This document shows, piece after piece, positions 25,729 to 35,087 of a DNA stretch of 64,000 bases; the stretch's first letter is position 1; each line of letters starts with the position of its first letter. The position numbers and the translations under genes were made by a program. The DNA is from Halanaerobiales bacterium (GTDB lineage: Bacteria; Bacillota; Halanaerobiia; Halanaerobiales; DTU029), in contig JAKSCG010000078.1 in assembly GCA_022360715.1 (NCBI GenBank), forward strand, positions 1-64,000. The letters are read 5' to 3'. The notes below the pieces were generated by a model. It searched no databases. It was not told the DNA's origin and worked only from the letters and a program-made list of their open reading frames with translations.

Positions 25729-26748
25729 GTGCAGGAAATTTTAAGTAAGTTGATCAAAGGTAAAAATCTGACTGCAAAGCAAGCAAGGCTGGTGATGGAT
25801 GAGCTAATGGAAGGTCATCTCACCGCAGCTCAGATCGGTGCTTTGCTAACTGCCTTGCGGATTAAGGGAGAGACAGTGGAAGAAATCAGCGGGTTTGCCC
25901 ATGTTATGCAAAAAAAAGCCCGCAAGGTCAAAGTGGGGGAGTTGGATTGCATCGATACCTGCGGAACCGGTGGGGATGGTAGCAATACCTACAATGTCTC
26001 AACCGCGGTGGCTTTTGTCCTGGCCGCAGCAGGAGTACCGGTTGCCAAACACGGCAATCGTTCGGTCTCCAGCCGCTGTGGTAGTGCTGATGTGCTGGAA
26101 GCCCTTGGCGCCAGGGTCGATCTGCCGCCGGACGGGGTCGAAACATCCCTCCGCCAACTTGGCATTGGCTTTATCTTTGCCCCAATCTTTCATCAGGCCA
26201 TGCAGCATGCCATTGCCCCCAGGAGGGAGCTGGGGATTCGCACTGTTTTTAATCTGCTCGGCCCCCTGACCAACCCGGCCGGTGCTAAACGACAAGTGCT
26301 GGGAGTCTTTGCGGCCAGGCTGACCCAGCCCCTGGCCAGGGTGCTTCGAGAACTGGGAAGCAAAAGAGCCATGGTCTTTCACGGAGATGACGGACTCGAT
26401 GAATTAACAGTTACCACCACTTCTCAAGTCAGTGAACTCCAGGAAAATGGCCAAATAATTGATTATGTCCTTGATCCCCGGGAGTTAGGAATCCCCGCTT
26501 CCGGTCCGGAGGATTTACAGGGGGGAGATATTCAAACTAATGCTGAGCTTATCGAGTCTCTCTTGGCCGGAGAAAAGGGGGCCAAAAGGGATCTGCTTTT
26601 ACTGAACAGTGCCGCCGCCTTTTATGTAGCCGGTAAGGCCTCTTCGCTCCGGGAAGGGATCAACCTGGCGGCGGAAACGATCGACCGGGGGCTGGCCCGG
26701 GAAAAGCTCAAGCAATTCTGCCGGCTGACTAAGGGGTATCAACAATGA
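25729..26748 (+). CDS. trpD: Anthranilate phosphoribosyltransferase
   Basis: 339 residues, starting at GTG 25729 with GGAAAGGAG upstream. The phosphoribosyl-pyrophosphate loop CGTGGDGSNTYNVST, then AKHGNRSVSSRCGSADVLEALG and RRELGIRTVFNLLGPLTNPA, are diagnostic. It transfers phosphoribose to anthranilate. The 51-base gap from trpG is the longest in the operon and contains no clear hairpin. It overlaps trpC by ATGA. Confidence 0.97.
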   Translation: MQEILSKLIKGKNLTAKQARLVMDELMEGHLTAAQIGALLTALRIKGETVEEISGFAHVMQKKARKVKVGELDCIDTCGTGGDGSNTYNVSTAVAFVLAAAGVPVAKHGNRSVSSRCGSADVLEALGARVDLPPDGVETSLRQLGIGFIFAPIFHQAMQHAIAPRRELGIRTVFNLLGPLTNPAGAKRQVLGVFAARLTQPLARVLRELGSKRAMVFHGDDGLDELTVTTTSQVSELQENGQIIDYVLDPRELGIPASGPEDLQGGDIQTNAELIESLLAGEKGAKRDLLLLNSAAAFYVAGKASSLREGINLAAETIDRGLAREKLKQFCRLTKGYQQ

Positions 26749-27530
26749 TTTTACAAAAAATTATCCAAAACAAACGGCTGCAACTGACAACAGATCAACA
26801 GGAACTGTCGATCGAAAAGATGGAAGAGCGGCTGGACAAGCTGGCTCCTCTTCCCCTCCGCAGTTTCAGGGAAGCCCTGCTGACCAGTAAAGATATCGCC
26901 ATTATCGGTGAAATCAAAAAGGCCTCTCCTTCCCGCGGGGTGTTCCGCGCGGACTTCGATCCCCTTGAATTAGCCCGGTTGTATCAGTGTTCCGGGGTCC
27001 AGGCCCTCTCGGTTTTAACCGAAAGGAAATTCTTTCAGGGCAAAGATCAATATCTCACGGTAGTCCGTCAAAACAGTTCTTTATCCATTCTACGTAAGGA
27101 CTTTATCATCGATCCATGGCAGATTTATCAATCCAGACTGCTGGGGGCTGATGCCCTGCTGTTGATTGTTTCTATTTTAAGTTTGCCCGAACTAATTGAC
27201 TATTATCGGCTCGCCAAAAATTTGGGCCTGGATTGCCTGGTCGAGGTCCATAACCAGCAGGAATTAGCGATGGCACTGGAGGCCGATGTGGAGATTATCG
27301 GGATTAACAACCGCGATCTCAAGAATTTCAGTATTTCGCTCCAAACCACCGAAAAGTTAATTCAACACATTCCAGCCGGGAAAATAGTGATTAGTGCGAG
27401 TGGGATCAACAGTAGTAAAGATCTACAATATCTCCGCAACCTGGGGGTTAACGGTCTCCTGATCGGTGAAGCACTGATGCGGGCCGGTGATCTCAAGAAA
27501 ATGGTGCGGAGTTTAAGGGGGGAAGGGTAA
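26745..27530 (+). CDS. trpC: Indole-3-glycerol-phosphate synthase
   Basis: 261-residue TIM barrel. Catalytic residues are seen in GEIKKASPSRG, LRKDFIIDPWQIYQ, LVEVHNQQEL and IGINNRDLKNF; the phosphate-binding ISASGI and GLLIGEALM close the barrel. It converts carboxyphenylamino-deoxyribulose phosphate to indole-glycerol phosphate. It is not fused to TrpF, whose gene follows with no gap. Confidence 0.97.
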   Translation: MILQKIIQNKRLQLTTDQQELSIEKMEERLDKLAPLPLRSFREALLTSKDIAIIGEIKKASPSRGVFRADFDPLELARLYQCSGVQALSVLTERKFFQGKDQYLTVVRQNSSLSILRKDFIIDPWQIYQSRLLGADALLLIVSILSLPELIDYYRLAKNLGLDCLVEVHNQQELAMALEADVEIIGINNRDLKNFSISLQTTEKLIQHIPAGKIVISASGINSSKDLQYLRNLGVNGLLIGEALMRAGDLKKMVRSLRGEG

Positions 27531-28145
27531 ATGACCAGGATCAAGATCTGCGGACTTACCCGGCCGGAAGACCGGCAGTGGGCTAACAAACTACACCCTG
27601 ACTATATCGGTTTTGTTTTTGCACCGAGCCGGCGGCGGGTAACACCCCACTTAGCCGGAGAGATTGCCGCAGGACTGGATCGACAAATTAAACGGGTGGG
27701 AGTCTTTGTCAATCCCACTCGCCGGGAGATCACAGAAGTGCTTCAGCATTGCCCCCTCGATATTCTTCAACTACACGGTGAAGAAAGGCCGGAATTTTGT
27801 ACTCGTTTACCCCTGCCGGTATGGAAGGCCTTTCGTATCAAAACGCAGCACTCCTTGCCAATGCTCGGCGATTATCAAGTGCAAGGCTGGCTGCTGGATG
27901 GATACCATCACCGGCAACATGGAGGGATGAACCAAACCTTCCCCTGGGAATGGTTGAAGACGCTCGAGCGGGGAAAAACGCCGGTAATTTTAGCCGGTGG
28001 TCTCAATCCGGACAATGTTCTTGCGGGGATTTCAATAGTTAAACCCGATGCGGTCGATGTCAGTAGTGGGGTAGAAACCGCTGGAGTAAAAGATGCCACA
28101 AAAATAGAGGATTTAATTCGAAAGGTGAGGAGTTTGGATGACTGA
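27531..28145 (+). CDS. trpF: Phosphoribosylanthranilate isomerase
   Basis: 204-residue TIM barrel. [10 protein letters not shown] carries the catalytic cysteine, and [14 protein letters not shown] contains the catalytic aspartate and phosphate-binding loop. [10 protein letters not shown] and [13 protein letters not shown] are further family blocks. The ATG directly follows the trpC stop, and the gene overlaps trpB by 8 bases, so translation is probably coupled. Confidence 0.96.
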   Translation: MTRIKICGLTRPEDRQWANKLHPDYIGFVFAPSRRRVTPHLAGEIAAGLDRQIKRVGVFVNPTRREITEVLQHCPLDILQLHGEERPEFCTRLPLPVWKAFRIKTQHSLPMLGDYQVQGWLLDGYHHRQHGGMNQTFPWEWLKTLERGKTPVILAGGLNPDNVLAGISIVKPDAVDVSSGVETAGVKDATKIEDLIRKVRSLDD

Positions 28146-29331
28146 GGACAGAACAGGAAGATTTGGTGAATTCGGTGGTCAATATGTTCCCGAGCTTTTC
28201 ATGAATAGCCTGGCCCAGCTGGAAAAGGCTTATCGGGAGGCCAAAACGGATCCGGAGTTCAGCGCTCAATATCAAAGGATTTTGAGGGAATACTCGGGCC
28301 GGCCTACCCCCCTATACTTTGCTGAAAAGCTGACCAGGCGGCTGGGCGGAGGCAGGATTTACTTGAAACGGGAGGACCTCAATCATACCGGGGCTCATAA
28401 AATCAACAACGTCATCGGCCAGGGCCTCCTAGCCAGGCGAATGGGTAAAAAACGGGTTATCGCCGAAACCGGAGCGGGCCAACACGGAGTGGCAACTGCT
28501 ACTGCGGCAGCCCTGATGGACCTGGAGTGTGAAGTTTTTATGGGAGAAGAAGATATGGCCAGACAAGCCCTCAATGTATTCCGCATGAAAATACTGGGAG
28601 CCCAGGTCACTCCGGTTAGTTCCGGCACCGGCACCCTGAAGGATGCCACCAACCAAGCCTTGCGCAGTTGGGCCCAAAGGGTTGAAGATACTTATTACCT
28701 GATCGGTTCGGTGGTAGGTCCGCACCCTTACCCGGTCATGGTTCGCGATTTTCAACGGATCATCGGGGATGAGCTGAGGAATCAACTGCTGGAGAAAGAG
28801 GGTCGGTTGCCCGATTATCTGCTAGCCTGTGTCGGTGGTGGCAGTAATGCCCTCGGTCTCTTTTATCCCTTTATCCGGGACGAAAGAGTAGAACTGCTCG
28901 GGGTGGAGGCCGCCGGAGAGGGAATTGAAACCGACAAACATGCCGCCACATTGACTAAAGGGAGTAGCGGGGTTTTGCATGGGATGAAGACAAAGTTGCT
29001 CCAGGATGACTACGGGCAGATCCACCCGGTCTATTCCATTTCCGCCGGGCTGGATTATCCCGGAGTAGGGCCTGAGCATGCTGCTCTGTCCGCCCGAGGC
29101 AGGGCCAAGTATGTAGCGGTTACTGATTCGGAAGCCCTGGAGGCCTTTACGATTTTAACTCGCCTGGAAGGAATTATTCCGGCCCTGGAGAGTGCTCATG
29201 CCGTCGCCTATGCCCTGAAGTTTGTTCCCGGCACCCGGCCGGATCAGCTAATAGTGATCAATCTCTCCGGGCGGGGAGACAAAGATGTCAGCACAGTTAA
29301 CAAGGTTTTGGAAGGAGGAAAAGAGAGATGA
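28138..29331 (+). CDS. trpB: Tryptophan synthase beta chain
   Basis: 397 residues. The pyridoxal-phosphate lysine is in [15 protein letters not shown], and the phosphate loop is [20 protein letters not shown] opens the protein; [16 protein letters not shown] and [12 protein letters not shown] are typical of the TrpB1 form that partners TrpA. It joins indole and serine to give tryptophan. It ends with an overlap of 4 bases with trpA. Confidence 0.98.
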   Translation: MTEDRTGRFGEFGGQYVPELFMNSLAQLEKAYREAKTDPEFSAQYQRILREYSGRPTPLYFAEKLTRRLGGGRIYLKREDLNHTGAHKINNVIGQGLLARRMGKKRVIAETGAGQHGVATATAAALMDLECEVFMGEEDMARQALNVFRMKILGAQVTPVSSGTGTLKDATNQALRSWAQRVEDTYYLIGSVVGPHPYPVMVRDFQRIIGDELRNQLLEKEGRLPDYLLACVGGGSNALGLFYPFIRDERVELLGVEAAGEGIETDKHAATLTKGSSGVLHGMKTKLLQDDYGQIHPVYSISAGLDYPGVGPEHAALSARGRAKYVAVTDSEALEAFTILTRLEGIIPALESAHAVAYALKFVPGTRPDQLIVINLSGRGDKDVSTVNKVLEGGKER

Positions 29332-30158
29332 AGAGTAGGATTACCCGTAGCTTTGAACTCCTTAAAGCGAGTGGCCAAACGGGATTGATCCCATTTATTA
29401 TACCGGGGATATCCCGGGCCAACAATCCCTTGTCCCCAATTGACCATTCGTCCGTTTTTGAGCCGGACAATACAGTTGAGTTGATATTGGGTCTTGAAGC
29501 CGCCGGCAGCGATATTATTGAAATCGGTATCCCCTTTTCCGATCCGGTTGCCGACGGACCGGTGATCCAACAAGCAGCCCACTTGGCTCTGCAACAAGGA
29601 ATCAATACCGATCGTGTCTTTGAACTGGTGGAAAAAGTTAGGCAAAAATCTTCCATCCCCCTGGTTTTACTGGTCTATTACAATTGTGTCTACCGTTATG
29701 GGCGAGAATCCTTTATCCGGCAATGCCGACAACGGGGAATAGACGGATTAATCATTCCCGACCTTCCCCTGGAAGAAAGGGGGGAGATCAGTGCGTTGCT
29801 GAAAGGTCTTCCCCCGGATCTGATTACACTGGTCTCCCCTACCTCAGGCCAAAGACTAAAACGGATACTAAACGTCGCCCCGGGATTTGTCTACTGTATT
29901 TCCCGCACCGGAGTAACGGGGGAAAGGCCGGAGTTATCGGACCAACTAACTAAACTTTTGGCAGATATCAAGGGATTGAGCAATACTCCCCGGGCAGTCG
30001 GGTTTGGTATTTGCAATCAACAGCAAGTACGAGAACTCAAGAACCACTGTGAAGGCGTCATTGTAGGTAGTGCTCTGGTCAGAAGACTGCTCGGCAACGG
30101 TCTCAGCGCAGGGCTAACCTTTATTCGGGAACTGCGCATCGCCCTGGATCAAAAATAA
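29328..30158 (+). CDS. trpA: Tryptophan synthase alpha chain
   Basis: 276-residue TIM barrel. The catalytic glutamate is in [16 protein letters not shown] and the catalytic aspartate in [23 protein letters not shown] and AVGFGI form the phosphate site. It splits indole-glycerol phosphate and channels indole to TrpB. It is the last gene of the operon; no strong plus-strand terminator with a T-run follows. Confidence 0.97.
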   Translation: MKSRITRSFELLKASGQTGLIPFIIPGISRANNPLSPIDHSSVFEPDNTVELILGLEAAGSDIIEIGIPFSDPVADGPVIQQAAHLALQQGINTDRVFELVEKVRQKSSIPLVLLVYYNCVYRYGRESFIRQCRQRGIDGLIIPDLPLEERGEISALLKGLPPDLITLVSPTSGQRLKRILNVAPGFVYCISRTGVTGERPELSDQLTKLLADIKGLSNTPRAVGFGICNQQQVRELKNHCEGVIVGSALVRRLLGNGLSAGLTFIRELRIALDQK

Positions 30159-30160
30159 AG

Positions 30161-30190
30161 AAAGGGCTTTAGAATTTCATTTCCAAGCCC
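30161..30190 (-). terminator. Terminator of the orphan beta-rich gene
   Basis: GGGCTT and AAGCCC pair around a 15-base loop that contains the stop codon of the minus-strand gene. The following minus-strand sequence is TTTCTTTATTTTT. Confidence 0.65.
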
Positions 30191-30798
30191 AAGGCCAGTT
30201 CCCGTTTCCAGGGAAGGTTAGCAATTTTGGCCTCACCGACTCCTCGATAGGCGCTAATTAAAGACAGCGAGGGGGTCAACTGTTCGTTCAATTGATAGCC
30301 GATTTTAAGCAAATTAATCCGATTCCCGTTATTTAAATTAATTAATTCCCTTAATCCCCATTGCCAGGAACCGGCTATACTGGTGTTTTCCAGAAAGAAC
30401 AGTAAGAAAAGATCACCCGCTTTATCCCGATAGCTTTCCAGAACCACCACCGTATCTTCCAGACTATACTCACCACCCATTAAATATCCATTTTTAAGCG
30501 TATCGCTTAAAAAAAAACTAACCTCGCCATAGGTTTTGAGCCGGTCGCTTAAATTACCGGTATACCTGCACCACAGACCCCGATCCAGGTAACTAATTCG
30601 ATAAGCCCCGCTGTCCATAAACCTTTCTATCAGTACTCTTTCTAAATCTATTCCTAAATCATTTCGACTAAAGATCTGATCAATAACATAACGGTAATTT
30701 TCCCTTCTATGTTCATAATTAAACAAAACAAACCCGCTGTCTTCTTCGATATTATTAAAAAATGATTCAATTAACAACTTATTATTGAAGGCAGTCAC
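30169..30798 (-). CDS. Orphan beta-strand-rich protein, possible outer-membrane barrel-like
   Basis: 209 residues starting at GTG 30798 behind a near-perfect ribosome site (AAGGAGGT), so it is a real gene, not a fragment. There is no signal peptide or transmembrane helix. From about residue 70 onward it is a succession of short alternating strands with turns (YRISYLDRGLWCRYTG, RLKTYGEVSFFLS, GYLMGGEYSLEDTVVVLESY, SWQWGLREL, LLKIGYQLNEQL). It ends ELALGLEMKF, a C-terminal strand closing on phenylalanine as in outer-membrane barrels. The missing signal peptide argues against export by the usual route. I do not recognise a family. Confidence 0.6.
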   Translation of the reverse strand: MTAFNNKLLIESFFNNIEEDSGFVLFNYEHRRENYRYVIDQIFSRNDLGIDLERVLIERFMDSGAYRISYLDRGLWCRYTGNLSDRLKTYGEVSFFLSDTLKNGYLMGGEYSLEDTVVVLESYRDKAGDLFLLFFLENTSIAGSWQWGLRELINLNNGNRINLLKIGYQLNEQLTPSLSLISAYRGVGEAKIANLPWKRELALGLEMKF

Positions 30799-30930
30799 CC
30801 CCGACCTCCTTCCCCGTATTTCCTGGGAAATATAGGATGATCAATTATTACTTATCTCCTTATAATATATGAAATACTGGCCAAACGGTTCGGGCTTTAG
30901 CGGCAAAGGTCCGGAGCCCGGGTTATTACT

Positions 30931-31980
30931 TTAAAGCTGATAGGCAGTATACTCACCGGCACAGGGAGGACCGGCACAGATATGGATCGTATGCTGGGCA
31001 AAGTCAATAATTAAGCTGGCGACGGTCAGTCCCCGCCTGGCCAGGGGCAAACTGACATCGGAAGGATGGCGGCAGATCGCATCAGGATAGTTGGCATGGT
31101 CAGCCATACATTTTTTGATATATTCGATCGTGATCGAGCCATGCTCGGCCATAAGCAGATGATGCAGTCTTTGCGCACGGGGTGTACTGTCAAGGGAATT
31201 AAGGGAAGGATTTATAACAAAATGATTGGCATGGGTGATAATTCCGTCGACCGGTTCGATTAGATCCGCTCCCGCGGGATTAGCTTCAATATTAACTGCT
31301 CGCCCTTCTTTAGTGGCAAGCAACATATTATTGGATACACTTCGTTGGCTGGTCAGCAAAAGCTTTTTGGCTTGGTCAAAGCTTCGACAGGTCAGTACCT
31401 TTCGCCGGAGAAAAGTAACCGGAATTCCGATTCCCTTCCGGTCATAAATCGACTGGAGGGCATTATTACACAGCCCCACCCCGTGGGAATTAAAACCTTC
31501 ACGGATCAGCTGTCCGGCTTCGGTCAGGCCGATCATTCGAGTGCCATCAGGTTCTTCAATCTGCACGATGACAATATGATCAAGAATACCGGCCCGATAA
31601 TCCCAATTTTTAACCAGCAAGGTCTTACCTTGCTTAGCTGCCGTTGGAAGGACGGCACATGTTGTACACTCATTCTCCCGGATAAATTTGGTGATCTCGT
31701 ATCGACAATTAAGGACTATTAGCCCGCCCAGATCTACTCCGGCACCCACCGCGGTCCCTCTTGCTTCTTCCAAAATTTCCGGCATGACTTCCTCAATTAG
31801 CGGAAGATAGGAAAGGGCATCTTCCTTGATCTCTTCCCAACTCCAGCTACTGGTTTGGGCAAACAGCTTTTGATAGTCAGCCACCCCTTGCTTTATTTTC
31901 TCTTTGGCCTGTTCGCCATACTGTACACCCCTTTCAAACGGAGTTGCCGCATTGACCTTGACTAACTGAAAAGTCCTCAT
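30931..31980 (-). CDS. C45-family acyltransferase/hydrolase, copy A
   Basis: 349 residues, related to acyl-CoA:6-aminopenicillanate acyltransferase, an Ntn-hydrolase that self-cleaves before its catalytic cysteine. The candidate nucleophile is C105 in NECTTCAVLP; KNWDYRAGIL and GLTEAGQLIREGFNSHGVGLCNN follow as in the family. It ends with CAGPPCAGEYTAYQL. It is the last gene of the second peptide-transporter operon and is a clear paralogue of copy B, 50 bases upstream. Such enzymes cleave or exchange amide-linked acyl groups; the true substrate is unknown. Confidence 0.88.
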   Translation of the reverse strand: MRTFQLVKVNAATPFERGVQYGEQAKEKIKQGVADYQKLFAQTSSWSWEEIKEDALSYLPLIEEVMPEILEEARGTAVGAGVDLGGLIVLNCRYEITKFIRENECTTCAVLPTAAKQGKTLLVKNWDYRAGILDHIVIVQIEEPDGTRMIGLTEAGQLIREGFNSHGVGLCNNALQSIYDRKGIGIPVTFLRRKVLTCRSFDQAKKLLLTSQRSVSNNMLLATKEGRAVNIEANPAGADLIEPVDGIITHANHFVINPSLNSLDSTPRAQRLHHLLMAEHGSITIEYIKKCMADHANYPDAICRHPSDVSLPLARRGLTVASLIIDFAQHTIHICAGPPCAGEYTAYQL

Positions 31981-32030
31981 AATTTTTTCTCCTTTCTGGC
32001 CATAAAACAGCCTCTGCCAGCTTTTTTCTT

Positions 32031-33080
32031 TTATAATCGATAGGTAATGAACTCGCCCTCACAAGGAGGCCCGGCACAAACATAGGCGGTACTCTCTGCC
32101 AAATCATAAATTACACCGGCAACCGTAATGCCCCGTCTCCCCCAACGGATACCGACATCGGACGGATGGCGGCAGATGGCCTGGGGATAGTTTTGATGAT
32201 CACTCAGGCACTCACTGAGCATGGCAACATTGATTGTACCATGCTTTTCCCTTAAAAGCTGGTCAAGCCTGTCCCCTCTCGGGCTGACTTCCAAGGCGTG
32301 GATCTCCGGCTGAACCACAAAATGATTGGCATGGGCAATGATCCCGTGGACCGGTTCGATTAGATCAACACCACCGGGATAGGTCTCCAAATTCACCGCT
32401 TGACCTTCGCTCGCGGCCAGCATAAAATTACACGATACCGCCCGCTCAGCATTGATGATCAGCTTGCTGGCTTCCGCAAAGCTGCGGCAGGATAAAACCT
32501 TACGCCGGAGAAAAGTAACCGGAATGCCGACCCCTCTGCTATCATAAATTGATTGCAGGTTATTGGCACATAAACCTATTCCGTGGTTGTTAAAGCCGTT
32601 GCGGATCAACTGGCCTGCTTCGGCCAGACCCAAAATACGCGTTCCATCCGACTCTTCAAGCCGGACCAGCACCACATTGTCGATAATTCCAGCCCGATAA
32701 TCCCAATTTTGCCCGAGATAGGTTTTTTGGCCAGCACTGGCCTCGGGAAGTACGGCAAAAGACGTGCATTCATTGGGACGCGGAAATTTTGTGATTTCAT
32801 AACGGCAATTGAGCACCATAATCTCATCAATCCCTACCTTAGCACCAAGCGCGATCCCCTGTGCTTCTTCCATCATATCCGGAAAGATCCGCTTAATCAT
32901 TGACAAATAAGTAAGGGCATATTTTTTAATCGTTTCCCAACTCATACTGCTGGTCTCGGCAAACAGTCTGCGGTAGTCTTCTATTCCCGCCCGAATCTTG
33001 CCACGGGCCTGCTCTCCGTATTGCCTACCCCTTTCCAACGGTGTGTCCGCTTTAACTTCAATCAATTGAAAAGCCCTCAT
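32031..33080 (-). CDS. C45-family acyltransferase/hydrolase, copy B
   Basis: 349 residues, the same length as copy A, with blocks aligning throughout (LERGRQYGEQARGKI, LNCRYEITKF, GQNWDYRAGI, RHPSDVG). The nucleophile C105 is conserved in NECTSFAVLP, while the second cysteine of copy A (C108) is phenylalanine here, marking C105 as the catalytic residue. Its ATG overlaps the stop of the ATPase gene by 4 bases, so it is translationally coupled to the transporter. It probably acts on imported acylated peptides or amides. Confidence 0.88.
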   Translation of the reverse strand: MRAFQLIEVKADTPLERGRQYGEQARGKIRAGIEDYRRLFAETSSMSWETIKKYALTYLSMIKRIFPDMMEEAQGIALGAKVGIDEIMVLNCRYEITKFPRPNECTSFAVLPEASAGQKTYLGQNWDYRAGIIDNVVLVRLEESDGTRILGLAEAGQLIRNGFNNHGIGLCANNLQSIYDSRGVGIPVTFLRRKVLSCRSFAEASKLIINAERAVSCNFMLAASEGQAVNLETYPGGVDLIEPVHGIIAHANHFVVQPEIHALEVSPRGDRLDQLLREKHGTINVAMLSECLSDHQNYPQAICRHPSDVGIRWGRRGITVAGVIYDLAESTAYVCAGPPCEGEFITYRL

Positions 33081-34039
33081 CGCTCTTGCTCCTGATACAG
33101 AGTACAGGCAACAAAATGATCGGGTTCGATTTCCTGTAAACTAAGCCCGGGCAGTAAGCAGTCTGAGCTCACCTGCGGACAACGGGGAGCAAAGCGGCAA
33201 CCCGGTTTGGGATTGATCGGACTGGTTACCTCACCCTGAATAACATTTATTTCTTTACGGTGTTTGAGACTGGGGATTGGAATAGCATCAAGCAAGGCTC
33301 TAGTATAGGGATGAGAAGGGTTTTCAAAGAGTTGATCAGTTGCTGCCATTTCAACACACTGACCGAGATACATCACGGCAATATGAGCACTGATATGCTT
33401 AACAACACTGAGGTCATGGCTAATAAACATATAGGTCAGGCCTAAACTGTCCTGGAGATCCATCATCAGATTGAGGATCTGGGCTTGAATAGAGACATCA
33501 AGGGCTGAAACCGGCTCATCACAGACAATGAACTGGGGATTTAAGGCCAGGGCACGGGCCACACCAATTCGCTGCCTGCGCCCGCCGTCCAGTTCATGGG
33601 GATAGGTATTGACGAAACGCTCAGCCAGACCCACGGTCTTCATCAACTCAAAAACACGCTCTAAAATATCCTTTTTTTTGGTCAGTACTTTGCAGACCTT
33701 AATCGGCTCAGCGATAATTTCACTGAGGGTCATCCGGGGATTAAGTGAAGCAAAGGGATCCTGGAAAATAATCTGCATCTGCTTGCGCATATCTTTCATC
33801 TTTTTTCGATTATAGCTGAGAATGCTTTCTCCGGCAAAAAGGACCTCACCGTCAGTCGGCTCTAAAAGCCTGAGAACCACTCTTCCTAAGGTCGATTTTC
33901 CACAACCCGACTCACCGACCACTCCCAAGGTCTCTCCTTCGTTAATACTAATATTGACACCATCGACCGCGTGGAGTGAGCCCGTTTTGTTGTTAAAATA
34001 CTTCTTGAGATTCTTTGTCTGAATTAGAGGGACATCCAT
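33077..34039 (-). CDS. Peptide ABC transporter ATPase, OppF/DppF type
   Basis: 320 residues. Walker A is GESGCGKST, the Q-loop lies in IFQDPFASLNPRM, Walker B is FIVCDEPVSALDVS, followed by FISHDLSVV. The ABC signature is LDGGRRQ instead of LSGGQRQ, a variant I believe recurs in this subfamily. The C-terminal oligopeptide extension has CRFAPRCP and a cysteine near the end (CLLPG). It pairs with the OppD-type protein upstream to power the DppBC pore. Confidence 0.94.
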   Translation of the reverse strand: MDVPLIQTKNLKKYFNNKTGSLHAVDGVNISINEGETLGVVGESGCGKSTLGRVVLRLLEPTDGEVLFAGESILSYNRKKMKDMRKQMQIIFQDPFASLNPRMTLSEIIAEPIKVCKVLTKKKDILERVFELMKTVGLAERFVNTYPHELDGGRRQRIGVARALALNPQFIVCDEPVSALDVSIQAQILNLMMDLQDSLGLTYMFISHDLSVVKHISAHIAVMYLGQCVEMAATDQLFENPSHPYTRALLDAIPIPSLKHRKEINVIQGEVTSPINPKPGCRFAPRCPQVSSDCLLPGLSLQEIEPDHFVACTLYQEQER

Positions 34040-34051
34040 CTGTTCTTCCTC

Positions 34052-35059
34052 CTATATCCTAGTTTTCTGGTCCTGATCTCTTAGCCCTTCTGCCCCGGTA
34101 AAAAGATGGCACTTAATCTGGTGAGATTGCTTGCTCACCACCCGGGGAGAGGTTGTCCGGCAAATTTCCAGGCAATGGGGACAGCGTTCGGCAAAGCGAC
34201 AACCGGGGGGTAGGGAAGCGGGATCGGGCATAAGTCCGGCAATCGGATTGAGCCGGTCGGTCTTTTGGGTCATATCGGGGATTGAACCAAACAGAGCAAC
34301 CGTATAAGGATGGTGTTGTTGATTATTAAAAATGTCTTCCACAGTCCCCATTTCAATGATTTCACCGGCATACATAATAGCCACCGCATCACAGATCTGG
34401 GCCACAACCCCCAGATCATGAGTAATCAGGATCATGGAAGTTTTGAGCTTTTCTTTCAGTTTGTTCATCATCTTTAATACCTGGGCCTGGATGGTAACAT
34501 CAAGTGCTGTTGTCGGTTCGTCGGCCAATAAGAGTTTAGGATTACAGGCCAGTGCCATGGCGATCACAATCCTTTGTTTCATCCCGCCGGAAAACTGGTG
34601 GGGGTATTCACCCTTACGGTCGGCCGGGATACCAACCATCTCCATCAATTCATCAACCTTGGCTTCGATCATCCCCTTCTTAAGTTCAGGATTGTGCAAT
34701 TCCAAGACCTCGGCAATCTGCTTGCCAACAGTATGAATCGGGTTCAGGCTAGTCATCGGATCCTGAAAAATCATTGAAATTTCGTTTCCGCGCAGCAGGC
34801 GCATCTCTCCCTCGGAGAGCTTCAAAAGATTCTGACCAGCTAAATATATTTCTCCACGCTGGATAAAACCAACCCTGTCCGGCAGCAGGCGCATAATACT
34901 TAAAGCTGTGGTGGTTTTTCCTGCCCCGGTTTCACCGACCAACCCCAGGGTTTTACCCAATTCAACCTTCAGATTGACTCCATTTAAGGCATATATTTGG
35001 TCATCATCAGTCCTGTACATTACATGTAAGTCTTTTATTTCCAATAAGTTTTGCCTCAT
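34052..35059 (-). CDS. Peptide ABC transporter ATPase, OppD/DppD type
   Basis: 335 residues. Walker A GETGAGKTT, FQDPMTSLNPIHTVG, signature FSGGMKQR, Walker B KLLLADEPTTALDVT and ITHDLGVVAQ are all intact. The C-terminal domain has LPPGCRFAERCPHCLEIC, cysteines that in OppD/DppD relatives can hold an iron-sulfur cluster. It sits 28 bases downstream of the DppC-type gene. Confidence 0.95.
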   Translation of the reverse strand: MRQNLLEIKDLHVMYRTDDDQIYALNGVNLKVELGKTLGLVGETGAGKTTTALSIMRLLPDRVGFIQRGEIYLAGQNLLKLSEGEMRLLRGNEISMIFQDPMTSLNPIHTVGKQIAEVLELHNPELKKGMIEAKVDELMEMVGIPADRKGEYPHQFSGGMKQRIVIAMALACNPKLLLADEPTTALDVTIQAQVLKMMNKLKEKLKTSMILITHDLGVVAQICDAVAIMYAGEIIEMGTVEDIFNNQQHHPYTVALFGSIPDMTQKTDRLNPIAGLMPDPASLPPGCRFAERCPHCLEICRTTSPRVVSKQSHQIKCHLFTGAEGLRDQDQKTRI

Positions 35060-35087
35060 ATTTTTCCCTCCTGCTAACTACCAAAAA

